Shown: one piece after another, positions 50,890 to 60,126 of the stretch
Position numbering within the stretch: position 1 is the first letter of the stretch
How the letters are laid out: each line of letters opens with the position of its first letter
Assembly: GCF_003048675.2 (NCBI RefSeq)
Contig: NZ_CP060707.1
Location: 992,001-1,056,000 of the forward strand
Reading direction: 5' to 3'
Length of the DNA: 64,000 nt
DNA from: Campylobacter concisus
GTDB taxonomy: Bacteria > Campylobacterota > Campylobacteria > Campylobacterales > Campylobacteraceae
The notes under the pieces: model-generated
Told to the model about the DNA's origin: nothing
Databases searched by the model: none
What the model saw: the letters and a program-made list of their open reading frames with translations, nothing else
Position numbers and translations under genes: made by a program

Positions 50890-52345
50890 CGCCAAATCCG
50901 GGGTCAAAATTTGTTTTTATATTTGGGTTTAGGTGCTTTTTTATCAAGTTACTAACTACCTTATTATAAAATAAATCCCCGCTTAAAGTAACATTTTTGA
51001 TGTTAAATTTATCTCGTTTTTCATAGCTAAAATCGCTCAAAAAATGCGCCAAAGACTCGGTGCAACCAAAGCTGATATTCTTCTCTCCAGCGCCAGCAAG
51101 GATAAATGAAATGATACTTTTTACAAACTTAACCCCGTCTAAACCAAAGTCATCTTTCATTTTATAATCGATCCTAACGCCCTTTTGACCGCTAAAATCG
51201 CTTGCCATAAGGAGTAAATTCTCCCCTGCTTTTTTAAACTCATCACTTAAGCCAAGCAAGCGTCCAGCTATGCAAAATAGCGAGAAAAAGCTAGCGTTTG
51301 AGCTCAATTTACCGCTTGGCAGGGCGCGCTCTTTACTAAAGTTTTCAAGTAGTCTTTCGCCGCTCTCATCAGCTCTTATGAGCTCATAAATTTCTTCAAA
51401 GCTGCTAAATTTTGGCAAAAATAGAAGCTGTGTTTTACTTGATTTTGAAAGCAGACAAATTTCATCATCGCTAAATTTGCTAAATTTAAGCCCCAAAGCC
51501 ACTTCGCCCAAACTCTCAAGCTCAAATTCCTCATCTTTTGTATAAAAAAATGGGCTTAAAAGTGCGCTACTTTCAAGCAAAATTAGCCTTGAAAGGGCGC
51601 TATTTTGCTCCTTTACAGTAACGCTTAAAAAGCTAAAGTCCTCTTTGTTTAGCTGCTCGCAAAGGGCGTAAAGAAAAAGATCATTTGGCGCCATTACGTC
51701 AAAAAATAGCGGTGCGCTCTCGTGGTTTTGCCTATAAATGGCTGTCGTCTTTAGTGCCAAAAGTGGCTTTTCAAAGCTAGCAAGCGCGATCTGCACCCTA
51801 TCATCGGCTATGAAAATTTTTGGTAGCTGTTTTAAATTTACAGGCATCAAGAAATTTGCATCAAATTTCACCCCAAGAGAAATATCATATAAATTTTCAT
51901 CTTGCTCTACGCAAATGCCCTTGCCGTTTTTTAATAAATTTAGGCAGGTTTTTAGCTTTTCATTAAAATTTTCAAGCGTTATCTCGCCATCAAATTTACT
52001 CCAAGCAAGCACGCCATTTTCATTTAAGATAGCCTTGCCGTTAGCCAAAAATGCCGCCGCTTGAGACGGGCTAAGCGTACCAAATTTTATCTTTTTAATC
52101 TCATCTGCCTCGTCAAGCTCATCTGCCACATCAACCTCACTATGCTTTATAAAAAGGCTATAAGGCAAAATGGCGCTTGCTCTGTCTGCTAGGGCGCTAA
52201 GCTCCCCATTTGAGCCACTTACTTTTAGGCAAATTTGATCATTTTTACAGCTTATAGAGTGCTTAAGCTCCCCAGCTAATGAGCGTAAAAATGGCGCCAA
52301 AAATGCTGGGTCTTTAAAGCAGTCAAATTTAAAAGCAAGTATCAT
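50873..52345 (-). CDS. hydE: HydE-like hydrogenase accessory protein, degenerate HypF-type fold
   Basis: A 490-aa protein in the position of hydE of the Wolinella and Helicobacter hydrogenase operons, directly after hydD. Named families of enzymatic HydE (radical SAM) are unrelated. By eye it parallels HypF from end to end: an acylphosphatase-like N-terminus without the catalytic Arg (FDCFKDPAFLAPFLRSL), a YrdC-like middle (NGKAILNENGVLAWSKFDGE), and a Kae1-like C-terminus (VTLSGDLFYNKVVSNLIKKH compared with LSGGVFQNKTLLELIYKKF in HypF). It lacks the zinc-finger cysteines and the HHxxH metal ligands. A non-catalytic role in hydrogenase assembly is inferred. Overlaps hydD by four bases and hypF by 17. 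Confidence 0.7.
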   Translation of the reverse strand: MILAFKFDCFKDPAFLAPFLRSLAGELKHSISCKNDQICLKVSGSNGELSALADRASAILPYSLFIKHSEVDVADELDEADEIKKIKFGTLSPSQAAAFLANGKAILNENGVLAWSKFDGEITLENFNEKLKTCLNLLKNGKGICVEQDENLYDISLGVKFDANFLMPVNLKQLPKIFIADDRVQIALASFEKPLLALKTTAIYRQNHESAPLFFDVMAPNDLFLYALCEQLNKEDFSFLSVTVKEQNSALSRLILLESSALLSPFFYTKDEEFELESLGEVALGLKFSKFSDDEICLLSKSSKTQLLFLPKFSSFEEIYELIRADESGERLLENFSKERALPSGKLSSNASFFSLFCIAGRLLGLSDEFKKAGENLLLMASDFSGQKGVRIDYKMKDDFGLDGVKFVKSIISFILAGAGEKNISFGCTESLAHFLSDFSYEKRDKFNIKNVTLSGDLFYNKVVSNLIKKHLNPNIKTNFDPGFGVEIKL

Positions 52346-52884
52346 TTTAAACCTTTTTTGGCGTAGTCATCGAGGGTGTCATTTAAGGTGAAATTTGCTA
52401 CCTTTTCACACTTAAAATCAAGTTCTTTTAAGTGATCAAGTAGCGTTTTTTCTAGGATGTTAGAAGCTTTTATCACTTCATCTGAGAGGCTAAAATTTGA
52501 TGACTCTATGCGGCTAGGCACGATGCCTAAAATTTTGGTTGTCGGTCTATCGCCTGCAAGCTCCATTAGATGAAGGGTTTGAAGCATCTCGATCTCGTGA
52601 GCCGAGCCGTCCCAGCTGATAAAATTTGGCACGTTTAGAAAATCAAAAAAATAAACATCGCCCACGCTTGCGCCATTTGCGCTAATGCAATCAACGACGA
52701 TAAGATAGTCAAATTCGCTTATTATATGAGTTAGAGCGAGGGCTAAAGTGCCCCCGTCCATTAGAGTAAGCTCGTTTTTAGAGCTTGTAAATTTATAGTT
52801 TTTGGCCATCAAATTTACAAAATGAACACCTATGCCCTCATCAGCAAACATAACGTTGCCGATGCCAAGAACTAGCACTCTCAT
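52342..52884 (-). CDS. hydD: Hydrogenase maturation protease HydD
   Basis: HyaD/HybD-family nickel-dependent endopeptidase of 180 aa that removes the C-terminal peptide of the large subunit after nickel insertion. GIGNVMFADEGIGVHFV carries the Glu/Asp nickel ligand, IVVDCISANGASVGDVYFF the Asp, and AHEIEMLQTL the His. ATG 52884 is chosen because TGATG couples it to hydC; a TTG one codon upstream is possible. Its target site is visible in HydB. Confidence 0.93.
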   Translation of the reverse strand: MRVLVLGIGNVMFADEGIGVHFVNLMAKNYKFTSSKNELTLMDGGTLALALTHIISEFDYLIVVDCISANGASVGDVYFFDFLNVPNFISWDGSAHEIEMLQTLHLMELAGDRPTTKILGIVPSRIESSNFSLSDEVIKASNILEKTLLDHLKELDFKCEKVANFTLNDTLDDYAKKGLK

Positions 52885-53564
52885 CAATGTTCTTTTACAA
52901 ATTTATAGCCACTAACGATGGCGTCCATCGCTCCATTTTTGCCTTTAACGGCGTTAAATATCGCCATATAAACGTGAATTGGCACAAATATAATGATGAT
53001 CCACATGCAAATTCTATGTATCGTTCTAACATTTGCTAGTCCGCCCATAAGCTCTTCAAAGTATCTCGCTGGCTCATAGATCGCTCCGCCAAGCCCCTCG
53101 TGATAAACGTGAGCGTAAAGGATAAGGCCAGTTAGGCAGATGAGCGCTAAGATGACGTAAAAGAAGAAGTATGAGGCAAACTGCAATGGGTTATAAACGC
53201 CCCTTAAATGCGGGTGCGGTCCCATAAAGATGTAGTATTTTATCTGCGCTATCCAAACTTTTGGACTTAAAAAGTCAAGCACGCTCATCCACTCTTTTTT
53301 GCTGTGTTTATCAAAGACAAATAGATAGAATTTAAAGATAAATACCGCTATTAGCACAAAGCCAGCGACCTGGTGCGCCAAACGCCACTTTGCTTGCATG
53401 AAATTTGTAGGCTCGCTTGTGATCTCTGGACTCATAAAGACATAAGAGATGTAGTAGCCGCTCACAACCAAAAGCGTGATAGCTATAAATCTAATCCAGT
53501 GTGTCAGCCTAACGCCGATGGAGAATTCGTATTCGCTGATCCTGTCAGGATTTTTATGTGACAT
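52884..53564 (-). CDS. hydC: Ni/Fe-hydrogenase cytochrome b subunit HydC
   Basis: Four-helix diheme membrane anchor (226 aa) that takes electrons from HydA to the menaquinone pool. Heme-ligand histidines are in VRLTHWIRFIA, KWRLAHQVAGF, YAHVYHEG and TIHRICMWIIIIFVPIHVYM. The gene starts nine bases after hydB with an RBS GGAGAA. It keeps the enzyme on the periplasmic face of the membrane. Confidence 0.95.
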   Translation of the reverse strand: MSHKNPDRISEYEFSIGVRLTHWIRFIAITLLVVSGYYISYVFMSPEITSEPTNFMQAKWRLAHQVAGFVLIAVFIFKFYLFVFDKHSKKEWMSVLDFLSPKVWIAQIKYYIFMGPHPHLRGVYNPLQFASYFFFYVILALICLTGLILYAHVYHEGLGGAIYEPARYFEELMGGLANVRTIHRICMWIIIIFVPIHVYMAIFNAVKGKNGAMDAIVSGYKFVKEH

Positions 53565-53573
53565 CTTTTCTCC

Positions 53574-55292
53574 TTACAAATTTGGATTTATCTTATAAGT
53601 ACTCAAATCATTTCCCTTCGTATCCATAACATGCACGGCACACGCGATGCAAGGGTCGTAAGAGTGAATTTTTCGTATTATCTCAAGTGGTTTTGAAAGA
53701 TCAGCTATCTTCATACCAACCAGACATGCTTCATAGCTTCCCATTTGACCTTTAGCATCTTTTGGCGAGGCATTCCAGGTACTTGGCACGACTGCTTGCC
53801 AGTTTGAGATGACGCCATCTTTTATGCGGCACCAGTGGCTTAGCGCGCCTCTTGGAGCGTTGCCTTGAAAATTTCCTTTATATTCTTTTTTGTTATCTAT
53901 TACATATTTTGTGCAGGTCTCTTGATCTGTCTTTAAATTTTCGATCAAGGCATTAAATGCGTCCATTGTGTGCTCTGCTACCACCTTTGCTTCAAGCATA
54001 CGAGCGGCGGTTCTGCCTAGAGTTGAAAAGACTGCACTTAGCGGCAAGCCACTCTTTGCTAAAAACTCATCGACTACCTTTTTAACTCTCTCGTTGCCTT
54101 TAGCGTAGTTTATGACGATGCTTGCGATCGGTCCTACTTGCATAGGCATGCCATCATATCTTGGCGCTTTGATCCAGCTATATTTACCCTTTGTGTCAAA
54201 AAGCTTGCTGTGAGCTAGCTTGCCCTCGCCGTCTATGCTCTCACCATCAACAAGGCCAGTGTAGTTTGCCTCTGTCTCGCCATCATATGGATGAAGCGCT
54301 TTGTCATTTTTATACCAAGATCTTGTCGCCTCTTCTGTGATCTTCTCTTCATCGATGTCATAGACTTTGCTAAGATCGCCATTTAAGATGATGCCACCTT
54401 TAAATAGATGGTCATTTTTGCCGATCAAAAACTCATCGTAGCAGAATAAATTTGATACGCCAACGTCGTTTAGAACGCTTGGCTCGTTTGCATAAGCTTT
54501 AGCCGCCATCAAAATATCTGGATAGTAAGCTCTATCGACAAATTCTTTTATCTCGGCAAATTTACTCATATATTCGCCCATTCTAGCTGGATCCATAAGA
54601 TCCATCACGCAGGTCACGCCACCAACTGTTAGGCTTTGTGGATGTGGGTTTTTCGCGCCAAAGATAGCCATCATCTGAGCTGCTGTTCTTTGGATTCTAA
54701 GGCACTCTAAGTAGTGTGAGAGGACGATTAAATTTTGCTCTGGAGTAAATTTATATGTGCTATGTCCCCAGTATGCGTTGGCAAATGGTCCAAGGTTGCC
54801 CTTTTTAACAAAGGCTTCAACCCTCTCTTTTACCTCTTTTAGCTTGTCAGCTCCCGTTGCAAATGGCGTGCTTGTGTATTTAAACGCCTCTTCGCTAGCT
54901 TTATGCACATCTGCGCTTAGTGCAGAGACGACGTCCGCCCAGTCCATGCCGTGAAGCTGATAAAAGTGCACGATGTGATCGTGAAGATATAAAGCTGCAT
55001 TCATGAGCGTTCTAGTTAGCTCTGCATTTAGCGGAGGCTTGATACCAAGGGCATTTTCAACTGCGACTATGCCTGCTCGGTAGTGTGAGTATGTGCAAAC
55101 GCCACAAATTCTTTGCATGAAAAAGCCAGCATCTCTTGGGTCTCTGTTTTTTACTATCTGCTCTAAGCCCCTCCAAAGAGTTGAGCCAGAGTAAGCCTCT
55201 TTTACAACGTTGTTTTCATCGACTACGACTTCTATTCTTAAGTGCCCTTCGATACGTGTTATAGGGTCTATTACTATTCTTTTTTCACTCAT
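53574..55292 (-). CDS. hydB: [NiFe]-hydrogenase large subunit HydB
   Basis: Catalytic subunit of 572 aa. Nickel-iron ligands come from RICGVCTYSH near the N-terminus and DPCIACAVH near the C-terminus. After the last His an 18-residue extension (VMDTKGNDLSTYKINPNL) remains, which is the peptide cut by HydD. The sequence resembles membrane-bound uptake hydrogenases (group 1) rather than cytoplasmic sensors. Co-exported with HydA through the Tat signal of the small subunit. Confidence 0.96.
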   Translation of the reverse strand: MSEKRIVIDPITRIEGHLRIEVVVDENNVVKEAYSGSTLWRGLEQIVKNRDPRDAGFFMQRICGVCTYSHYRAGIVAVENALGIKPPLNAELTRTLMNAALYLHDHIVHFYQLHGMDWADVVSALSADVHKASEEAFKYTSTPFATGADKLKEVKERVEAFVKKGNLGPFANAYWGHSTYKFTPEQNLIVLSHYLECLRIQRTAAQMMAIFGAKNPHPQSLTVGGVTCVMDLMDPARMGEYMSKFAEIKEFVDRAYYPDILMAAKAYANEPSVLNDVGVSNLFCYDEFLIGKNDHLFKGGIILNGDLSKVYDIDEEKITEEATRSWYKNDKALHPYDGETEANYTGLVDGESIDGEGKLAHSKLFDTKGKYSWIKAPRYDGMPMQVGPIASIVINYAKGNERVKKVVDEFLAKSGLPLSAVFSTLGRTAARMLEAKVVAEHTMDAFNALIENLKTDQETCTKYVIDNKKEYKGNFQGNAPRGALSHWCRIKDGVISNWQAVVPSTWNASPKDAKGQMGSYEACLVGMKIADLSKPLEIIRKIHSYDPCIACAVHVMDTKGNDLSTYKINPNL

Positions 55293-55301
55293 TTTTTCGC
55301 C

Positions 55302-56447
55302 TTATTCTTTATCTTTACTCATACAAGCTAGTGCAGCGTGAGCCGCTATGCCAACACCAGCAAGTGCTAAAATTCCAATGCCGATCTTATCACTTACATT
55401 ATCAGCGCCAAGCCCCAAAACAGTGTCAAATAGCCTATCAGCCATCGGCTCTTCAAACGGCCCCATCGTATCCCAGAAGTCTGGCTCTGAGCAACCTATA
55501 CAGCCGTGACCTGCTTGAACTGGCCATGATGTGTGTTGATTAAATCTCTCGCGCGAGCAGTTATTAAATGTATATGGACCTTTACAGCCTACTTTGTATA
55601 AGCAGTAGCCATTTTTTGCGCCCTCGTCACCAAAGCTTTGGACAAACTCGCCTGCATCAAAGTGACCACGTCTCTCGCAAAGATCGTGAATTCTTAAGCC
55701 ATAAGCCCATTTTGGTCTGTTATAAACATCAAGTGCAGGCAAAGTGCCAAAAAGTAAGAAGTGAAGCACGTTGCCAACGATGTTTTTCTCGCTTGGAGGA
55801 CAGCCTGGCACGTTTATGACTGGCTTATCAGTCACCTTTGAAAGGCCGACTGAATTTGTTGGATTTGGCTTAGCTGCTTGGATACCGCCAAAGCTAGAAC
55901 AGGTGCCAATGGCAAAGATAGCAGCAGCGTTAGCAGAGGCATTTACGGCGTGAGTTTTGCCGCTTGTGCCGTGAGGTCCTACTGTTAAAAAGTGCTCAGT
56001 AGCTCCCGTTGGGACGCCACCTTCAACTAGCAGGATGTATCTGCCCTTATATTTTTCTATCGCATGCTCTAAATTTTCTTCAGCCTGCCAGCCAGCAGCC
56101 GCCATAATAGTTTCGTGGTATTCAAGGCTTATGTAGTCAAATATAAGGCTATCTATGCTTGGAGCGTCAGTTCTTAGCAAGCCCTCGCTACAGCCAGTGC
56201 ATTCTGCCATGTGAAGCCATATCACTGGGAGCCTATCGCTTAGCTCAGCAGCGCGAGCAACTATCGGCGTCATCGCACTTGGCAATGCCATAAAGGCTGT
56301 CATCGCACCAGCCCACTTCATAAAATCACGCCTAGTAAAGCCCTTATCTTTTAAAAGCTGCGCAATACTAGTGTCATTTTTCATCTTAGGCAATGCACTA
56401 AGTTCGCTTAAGCGTCTATCTATCTTTTGACGCAAGTCATTATTCAT
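55302..56447 (-). CDS. hydA: [NiFe]-hydrogenase small subunit HydA (Tat-exported)
   Basis: Electron-transfer subunit of 381 aa. A twin-arginine signal (FTRRDFMKWAGAMTAF) directs export of the assembled dimer. Iron-sulfur ligands include the proximal AECTGCSEGLLR, GTCSSFGG, VPGCPPSE, and the distal/medial cysteines in HDLCERRGHFDAG, CLYKVGCKGPYTFNNC and GCIGCSEPDFWD. A C-terminal hydrophobic helix (IGILALAGVGIAAHAALA) anchors it in the membrane next to HydC. GAAGGAG-type RBS precedes the ATG. Confidence 0.96.
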   Translation of the reverse strand: MNNDLRQKIDRRLSELSALPKMKNDTSIAQLLKDKGFTRRDFMKWAGAMTAFMALPSAMTPIVARAAELSDRLPVIWLHMAECTGCSEGLLRTDAPSIDSLIFDYISLEYHETIMAAAGWQAEENLEHAIEKYKGRYILLVEGGVPTGATEHFLTVGPHGTSGKTHAVNASANAAAIFAIGTCSSFGGIQAAKPNPTNSVGLSKVTDKPVINVPGCPPSEKNIVGNVLHFLLFGTLPALDVYNRPKWAYGLRIHDLCERRGHFDAGEFVQSFGDEGAKNGYCLYKVGCKGPYTFNNCSRERFNQHTSWPVQAGHGCIGCSEPDFWDTMGPFEEPMADRLFDTVLGLGADNVSDKIGIGILALAGVGIAAHAALACMSKDKE

Positions 56448-56787
56448 ATAAGCTCCTTCGTTAGAAATTTGTTTTATATGTATAGTATCTTTGTTTTAAA
56501 AAGAGTAAAATTATTTTATGATATTAGTAGTTATATTTAAATAAATTTTAAAATAAAATTTTAAATGCCTTGAAATCAATAATCTTAAAATATGTTAAAA
56601 AATAATATTTAGTGAGAATTTATCCTATTTTGAGAAATGATATGGCAAAAATTCTATTTTTCTGAAAGTAAATATCAATTAAATTTTTAATAATTTTAAA
56701 AATAATTTAGTGTTTTTAAGAAGAGTGAAATTTAAGGTAAAAATTACAAAAGCCTAAATTGGTTAAATTTAGGCTTTTAAATTTACA
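56448..56787. other. Regulatory gap upstream of hydA
   Basis: 340 very AT-rich bases. On the minus strand, GAAGGAG lies just before hydA and TATAAA or TATACA boxes are at about 56473-56483, with T-rich sequence behind them; which one works cannot be decided. The far end holds the flgH terminator. No open frame. Confidence 0.5.
56748..56778 (-). terminator. Rho-independent terminator of flgH
   Basis: AAAAGCCTAAATT and AATTTAGGCTTTT form a perfect 13-bp stem with a 5-base loop, ending in T-rich sequence on the minus strand (CTTTTGTAATTTTT). It lies 9 bases past the flgH stop and would keep flgH transcription out of hydA. Confidence 0.75.
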
Positions 56788-57495
56788 TTAAAATGGCCAG
56801 ATAGCCTCCATAAGCCTTGTGCCCCAAGGTTTTTTGGTTGATTTGTCTAGCTCGCCCTCAGTTTTATACAAAATTTTGGCATCAGCTATGTATTTTGAGT
56901 CGATCTCGTTGTTTTGCGAGATGTCGTAAGGTCTGATGACGCCACTTACTTGCATGATCTGCTTTTCGCCGTTTATAAGTAGCTCGCGGCTGCCCTCGAT
57001 GAAGTAGTTGCCGTTATTTAGGATCTTGATGATCCTAGCTGAGATGGTCGCGGTAAATTTCTCGCTTCTGTTGCTCGTGCCACTACCTGTAAATTTATTG
57101 CCGCCACCTGCTTTAAAGCCGATGTCGCCGTATTTGTTCAGATTTTCAGCCACGGTTGAGAGCGGCGCGGCTCCAGCTGTGAAAACGCCGCCACCAAGCG
57201 AAATGGTGCTATCTTTGTTGGTGCTTTTACTACCGCTTGAAATTTGACTTGCATTTTCTGAGATGACGATGGTTACGATGTCATTTACATTCATCGCCTT
57301 TCTATCTGAAAATAGAGGGTTGTCGCCCTTGCCAAAGAGGCTACCAGCATTACTTTGACCGCTACCACTGTCTTTTGAAGGGAGTTGCTCGACATACACT
57401 GGAGGTTTCATATTGATGTGAGGATCTGCACTTGGGGTGCAACCTGTGTAAAAAATGCCCGCAAATGTGACGAGCCAAATCTTTTTATAGTTCAT
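56788..57495 (-). CDS. flgH: Flagellar L-ring protein FlgH
   Basis: Outer-membrane lipoprotein that forms the flagellar L ring, 235 aa. ATG 57495 is chosen: it follows TTTTAAGGCA and gives a signal peptide with lipobox FYTGC. A longer frame would begin with TTG at 57537, inside the sigma-54 -12 element. FlgH hallmarks are GSLFGKGDNPLFSDRKAMNVNDIVTI-like segments, the GNYFIEGSRELLINGEKQ strand and the final RTWGTRLME-type end (PWGTRLMEAIWPF). It is divergent from pta. Confidence 0.95.
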   Translation of the reverse strand: MNYKKIWLVTFAGIFYTGCTPSADPHINMKPPVYVEQLPSKDSGSGQSNAGSLFGKGDNPLFSDRKAMNVNDIVTIVISENASQISSGSKSTNKDSTISLGGGVFTAGAAPLSTVAENLNKYGDIGFKAGGGNKFTGSGTSNRSEKFTATISARIIKILNNGNYFIEGSRELLINGEKQIMQVSGVIRPYDISQNNEIDSKYIADAKILYKTEGELDKSTKKPWGTRLMEAIWPF

Positions 57496-57531
57496 AAAAT
57501 GCCTTAAAATAAGTATCTTTGTGCTAAGATT

Positions 57532-57548
57532 AAGCAATTTAAGTTCCC
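57532..57548 (-). promoter_or_regulatory. Sigma-54 (RpoN) type promoter of flgH
   Basis: The minus strand reads GGGAAC-TTAAA-TTGCTT, with GG and GC ten bases apart, a good match to the Campylobacter RpoN pattern GGAAC-N5-TTGCT. The transcript would begin at about 57522, ahead of the ATG at 57495. FlgH is an RpoN-class gene in C. jejuni. Confidence 0.7.
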
Positions 57549-57561
57549 AAAAAGGTCACAA

Positions 57562-58929
57562 ATGAAAAGTTGTTACATTTTTTCAGACAAAAATCTAGCA
57601 TATTTGCAGGAAATTATAGCTACAAAATTCAAAAAAGTTGAGATCTTTAAGATAACTCCAGACGAAAATGACAAAAAAAATCTAATAAATTTAAATGAAA
57701 AAGAGTTTTTTTTAAAATTTATAGATAAATTTGAAGAGTTAAAGGCCAAGAGCGACTTTGTCGTAGTCGTTGGCTGTGAGGGCTTTAGCGTCTTTGGCAA
57801 GAGCGAGCTAAATTTAAAGCTAGCTAGAAATTTAAACGCTCCAATCTTTGATGAAAACGCAAACGAGCTAAGGGCGCTAAATTTAAACTCAAAACTTCTA
57901 GTAACTAATAAATTTGATGAAATTTTAAGCTATGAGCACGAGATCATCACGCCATTTAAATTTCAAAGCTTGCTTCTAAAAAGAGCCAAAATGGCAAACA
58001 AGACCGTCGTTTTGCCAGAGAGTGATGATGAGAGAATTTTAAAAGCAACCCACATCGTGCTAGAAAAAGGTGCGGCAAATATCATCTTGCTAGGGCTTGA
58101 GAGCGAAATTTCAAAAAAGGCAGCCACTTTGGGGCTAAATTTAAGCAAAGCAAAGGTGATAGAGCCTGCGCAAAATGAGCTGAACAAAGAGTTTGCAAAG
58201 AAAATTTATGAGCTAAGAAAGCATAAAGGTGTCGATGAAGCCAAGGCAAACGCGCTTGCGAAAGACAAAATTTACTTTGGCACTATGCTCATACATGAAG
58301 GCATAGCAGACGCGCTTGTAAGTGGCGCTACGATGAGCACGGCTGATACTATCCGCCCAGCCCTTCAGATCATAAAAACAAAGCCAAATGTAAGTGTGGT
58401 AAGCGGGGCATTTTTCATGGCGCTTGAAGAGGAGATTTTACTCTTTGCAGACTGCGCCGTCACGCCAAATCCAAGCAGCGATGAGCTAGCTAGCATCACG
58501 CTAAGTAGCGCTCAAACGGCAAGTGCCTTTGGTCTTAGCCCAAAGATTGCTATGCTAAGCTACTCAACAGCTGATAGTGGCAGTGGGGCTGACGTGGAGT
58601 TTGTAAAAGAGGCTGCCAAAAAGGCGAGCGAGCTTGATGCGAATTTAAAGATCGCAGCGCCAATTCAGTTTGACGCGGCGGTTGATCTAAGCGTGGCTAG
58701 TAAAAAGATGCCAAATTCCGATGTCGCTGGGCAGGCAAATGTATTTATATTTCCAAATTTAAACTGCGGAAACATCTGCTACAAAGCAGTCCAACGAAGC
58801 GCAAACGCCCTAGCTGTGGGCCCAATCCTTCAAGGGCTAAAAAAACCAGTAAATGACCTAAGCCGCGGCTGTCTCGTCGAAGACGTGGTAAATACCATCT
58901 TAATAAGCGCGATACAAGCAGGAGAGTGA
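57562..58929 (+). CDS. pta: Phosphate acetyltransferase
   Basis: Interconverts acetyl-CoA and acetyl phosphate. The C-terminal catalytic PTA domain is complete ([68 protein letters not shown]). The N-terminal part is only about 130 residues, much shorter than the P-loop plus DRTGG modules of the 700-aa enterobacterial enzyme, giving an intermediate 455-aa length seen in epsilonproteobacteria. It has RBS AAAAGG and shares an operon with ackA one base later. Confidence 0.95.
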   Translation: MKSCYIFSDKNLAYLQEIIATKFKKVEIFKITPDENDKKNLINLNEKEFFLKFIDKFEELKAKSDFVVVVGCEGFSVFGKSELNLKLARNLNAPIFDENANELRALNLNSKLLVTNKFDEILSYEHEIITPFKFQSLLLKRAKMANKTVVLPESDDERILKATHIVLEKGAANIILLGLESEISKKAATLGLNLSKAKVIEPAQNELNKEFAKKIYELRKHKGVDEAKANALAKDKIYFGTMLIHEGIADALVSGATMSTADTIRPALQIIKTKPNVSVVSGAFFMALEEEILLFADCAVTPNPSSDELASITLSSAQTASAFGLSPKIAMLSYSTADSGSGADVEFVKEAAKKASELDANLKIAAPIQFDAAVDLSVASKKMPNSDVAGQANVFIFPNLNCGNICYKAVQRSANALAVGPILQGLKKPVNDLSRGCLVEDVVNTILISAIQAGE

Positions 58930-58930
58930 T

Positions 58931-60124
58931 ATGAGAATTTTAGTTTTAAACTCAGGTAGCAGCTCGATAAAATTTCAACTTTTTGAAATGCAGACAAAAA
59001 CAAGCCTAGCAAGCGGTCTAGTCGAGCAAATCGGCAGCTCTAGCTCAAGGGCAGTGCTAAAAGCAAATGGCGAAGTTTATGAGATAAAACGCTTTATAAA
59101 AGACCACCACGACGGACTTGAAGCGATGAACGAGCTATTTGTCACTTCAAACACCTTGCACGATCTAAGTGAGCTTGACGGCATCGGACACAGGATAGTG
59201 CACGGCGGCGAGAGCTTTTTTAGCTCGATGATAGTTGATGAGAGCGTCATCAAAAAGATCGAGGAGATAAGCCCTCTTGCCCCACTTCACAACCCAGGTC
59301 ACCTTGCTGGCATCAAAAATGCGATGAAAGAGAGTAAAAATGTCCCTCACGTGGTCGTTTTTGACACAGTTTTTCATCAAAGCATGCCAGAGTACGCCTA
59401 CCGCTACGCCCTACCCTACGATGTTTGCAAGGCTCATCACATCAGAAAATATGGCTTTCACGGCACATCGCACAGATATGTCTGTAAGCAAGCGGCAAAA
59501 ATGCTTGGCATAGAGTTTGATAAATTTAACGCTATCTCGCTTCACTTAGGCAACGGCGCCTCAGCTTGTGCTGTGCAAAATGGCAAAAGCATCGACACCT
59601 CGATGGGTCTTAGTCCACTTGAAGGTCTCATAATGGGCACAAGAAGCGGCGATATGGACCCAGCCGTAGTCATCTACCTACTAAATATCGGCGTTTTAAA
59701 GTGGAACGAGATCGATAACTTCTTAAATAAAAAGAGCGGACTTTTTGGAATTTGTGGCTCAAGCGACATGAGAGAGGTCGTAGCTAAGATGCAAAACGAC
59801 GAGCGCGCAAAGCTTGCATTTGATATGTTTTGCTACCGAGTGAAAAAGTATATCGGCTCATACTACGCCATTTTGGGGCGCGTTGATGCGCTTATATTTA
59901 CTGGCGGCATCGGCGAAAATGCGCCAAATACAAGGCAAAAAATTTGTGACGATCTAAAGCATCTTGGCATCCACATCAACCACGAGCTAAATTTCTCAAA
60001 CGAGCGAGGCGAGAGGTGCATAGATGAAGAAGGCGCTAAGATAAAAACGCTCATCATCCCAACCAACGAAGAGCTTGAGATCGCCATAGAGACAGCCAGA
60101 GTGATAAAAGAGAGAACGCTTTAA
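58931..60124 (+). CDS. ackA: Acetate kinase
   Basis: Makes acetate and ATP from acetyl phosphate (or the reverse). The 397-aa ASKHA-fold enzyme shows [12 protein letters not shown] at the N-terminus, [40 protein letters not shown] (His in catalysis) and [11 protein letters not shown]. It follows pta with TGATATG and precedes the recombinase gene by two bases. Confidence 0.96.
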   Translation: MRILVLNSGSSSIKFQLFEMQTKTSLASGLVEQIGSSSSRAVLKANGEVYEIKRFIKDHHDGLEAMNELFVTSNTLHDLSELDGIGHRIVHGGESFFSSMIVDESVIKKIEEISPLAPLHNPGHLAGIKNAMKESKNVPHVVVFDTVFHQSMPEYAYRYALPYDVCKAHHIRKYGFHGTSHRYVCKQAAKMLGIEFDKFNAISLHLGNGASACAVQNGKSIDTSMGLSPLEGLIMGTRSGDMDPAVVIYLLNIGVLKWNEIDNFLNKKSGLFGICGSSDMREVVAKMQNDERAKLAFDMFCYRVKKYIGSYYAILGRVDALIFTGGIGENAPNTRQKICDDLKHLGIHINHELNFSNERGERCIDEEGAKIKTLIIPTNEELEIAIETARVIKERTL

Positions 60125-60126
60125 GC

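Noticed and set aside
57496..57537. Longer FlgH start at 57537
   Set aside because: The TTG falls in the sigma-54 -12 element, upstream of the likely transcript start, and the extension would bury the lipoprotein signal peptide.
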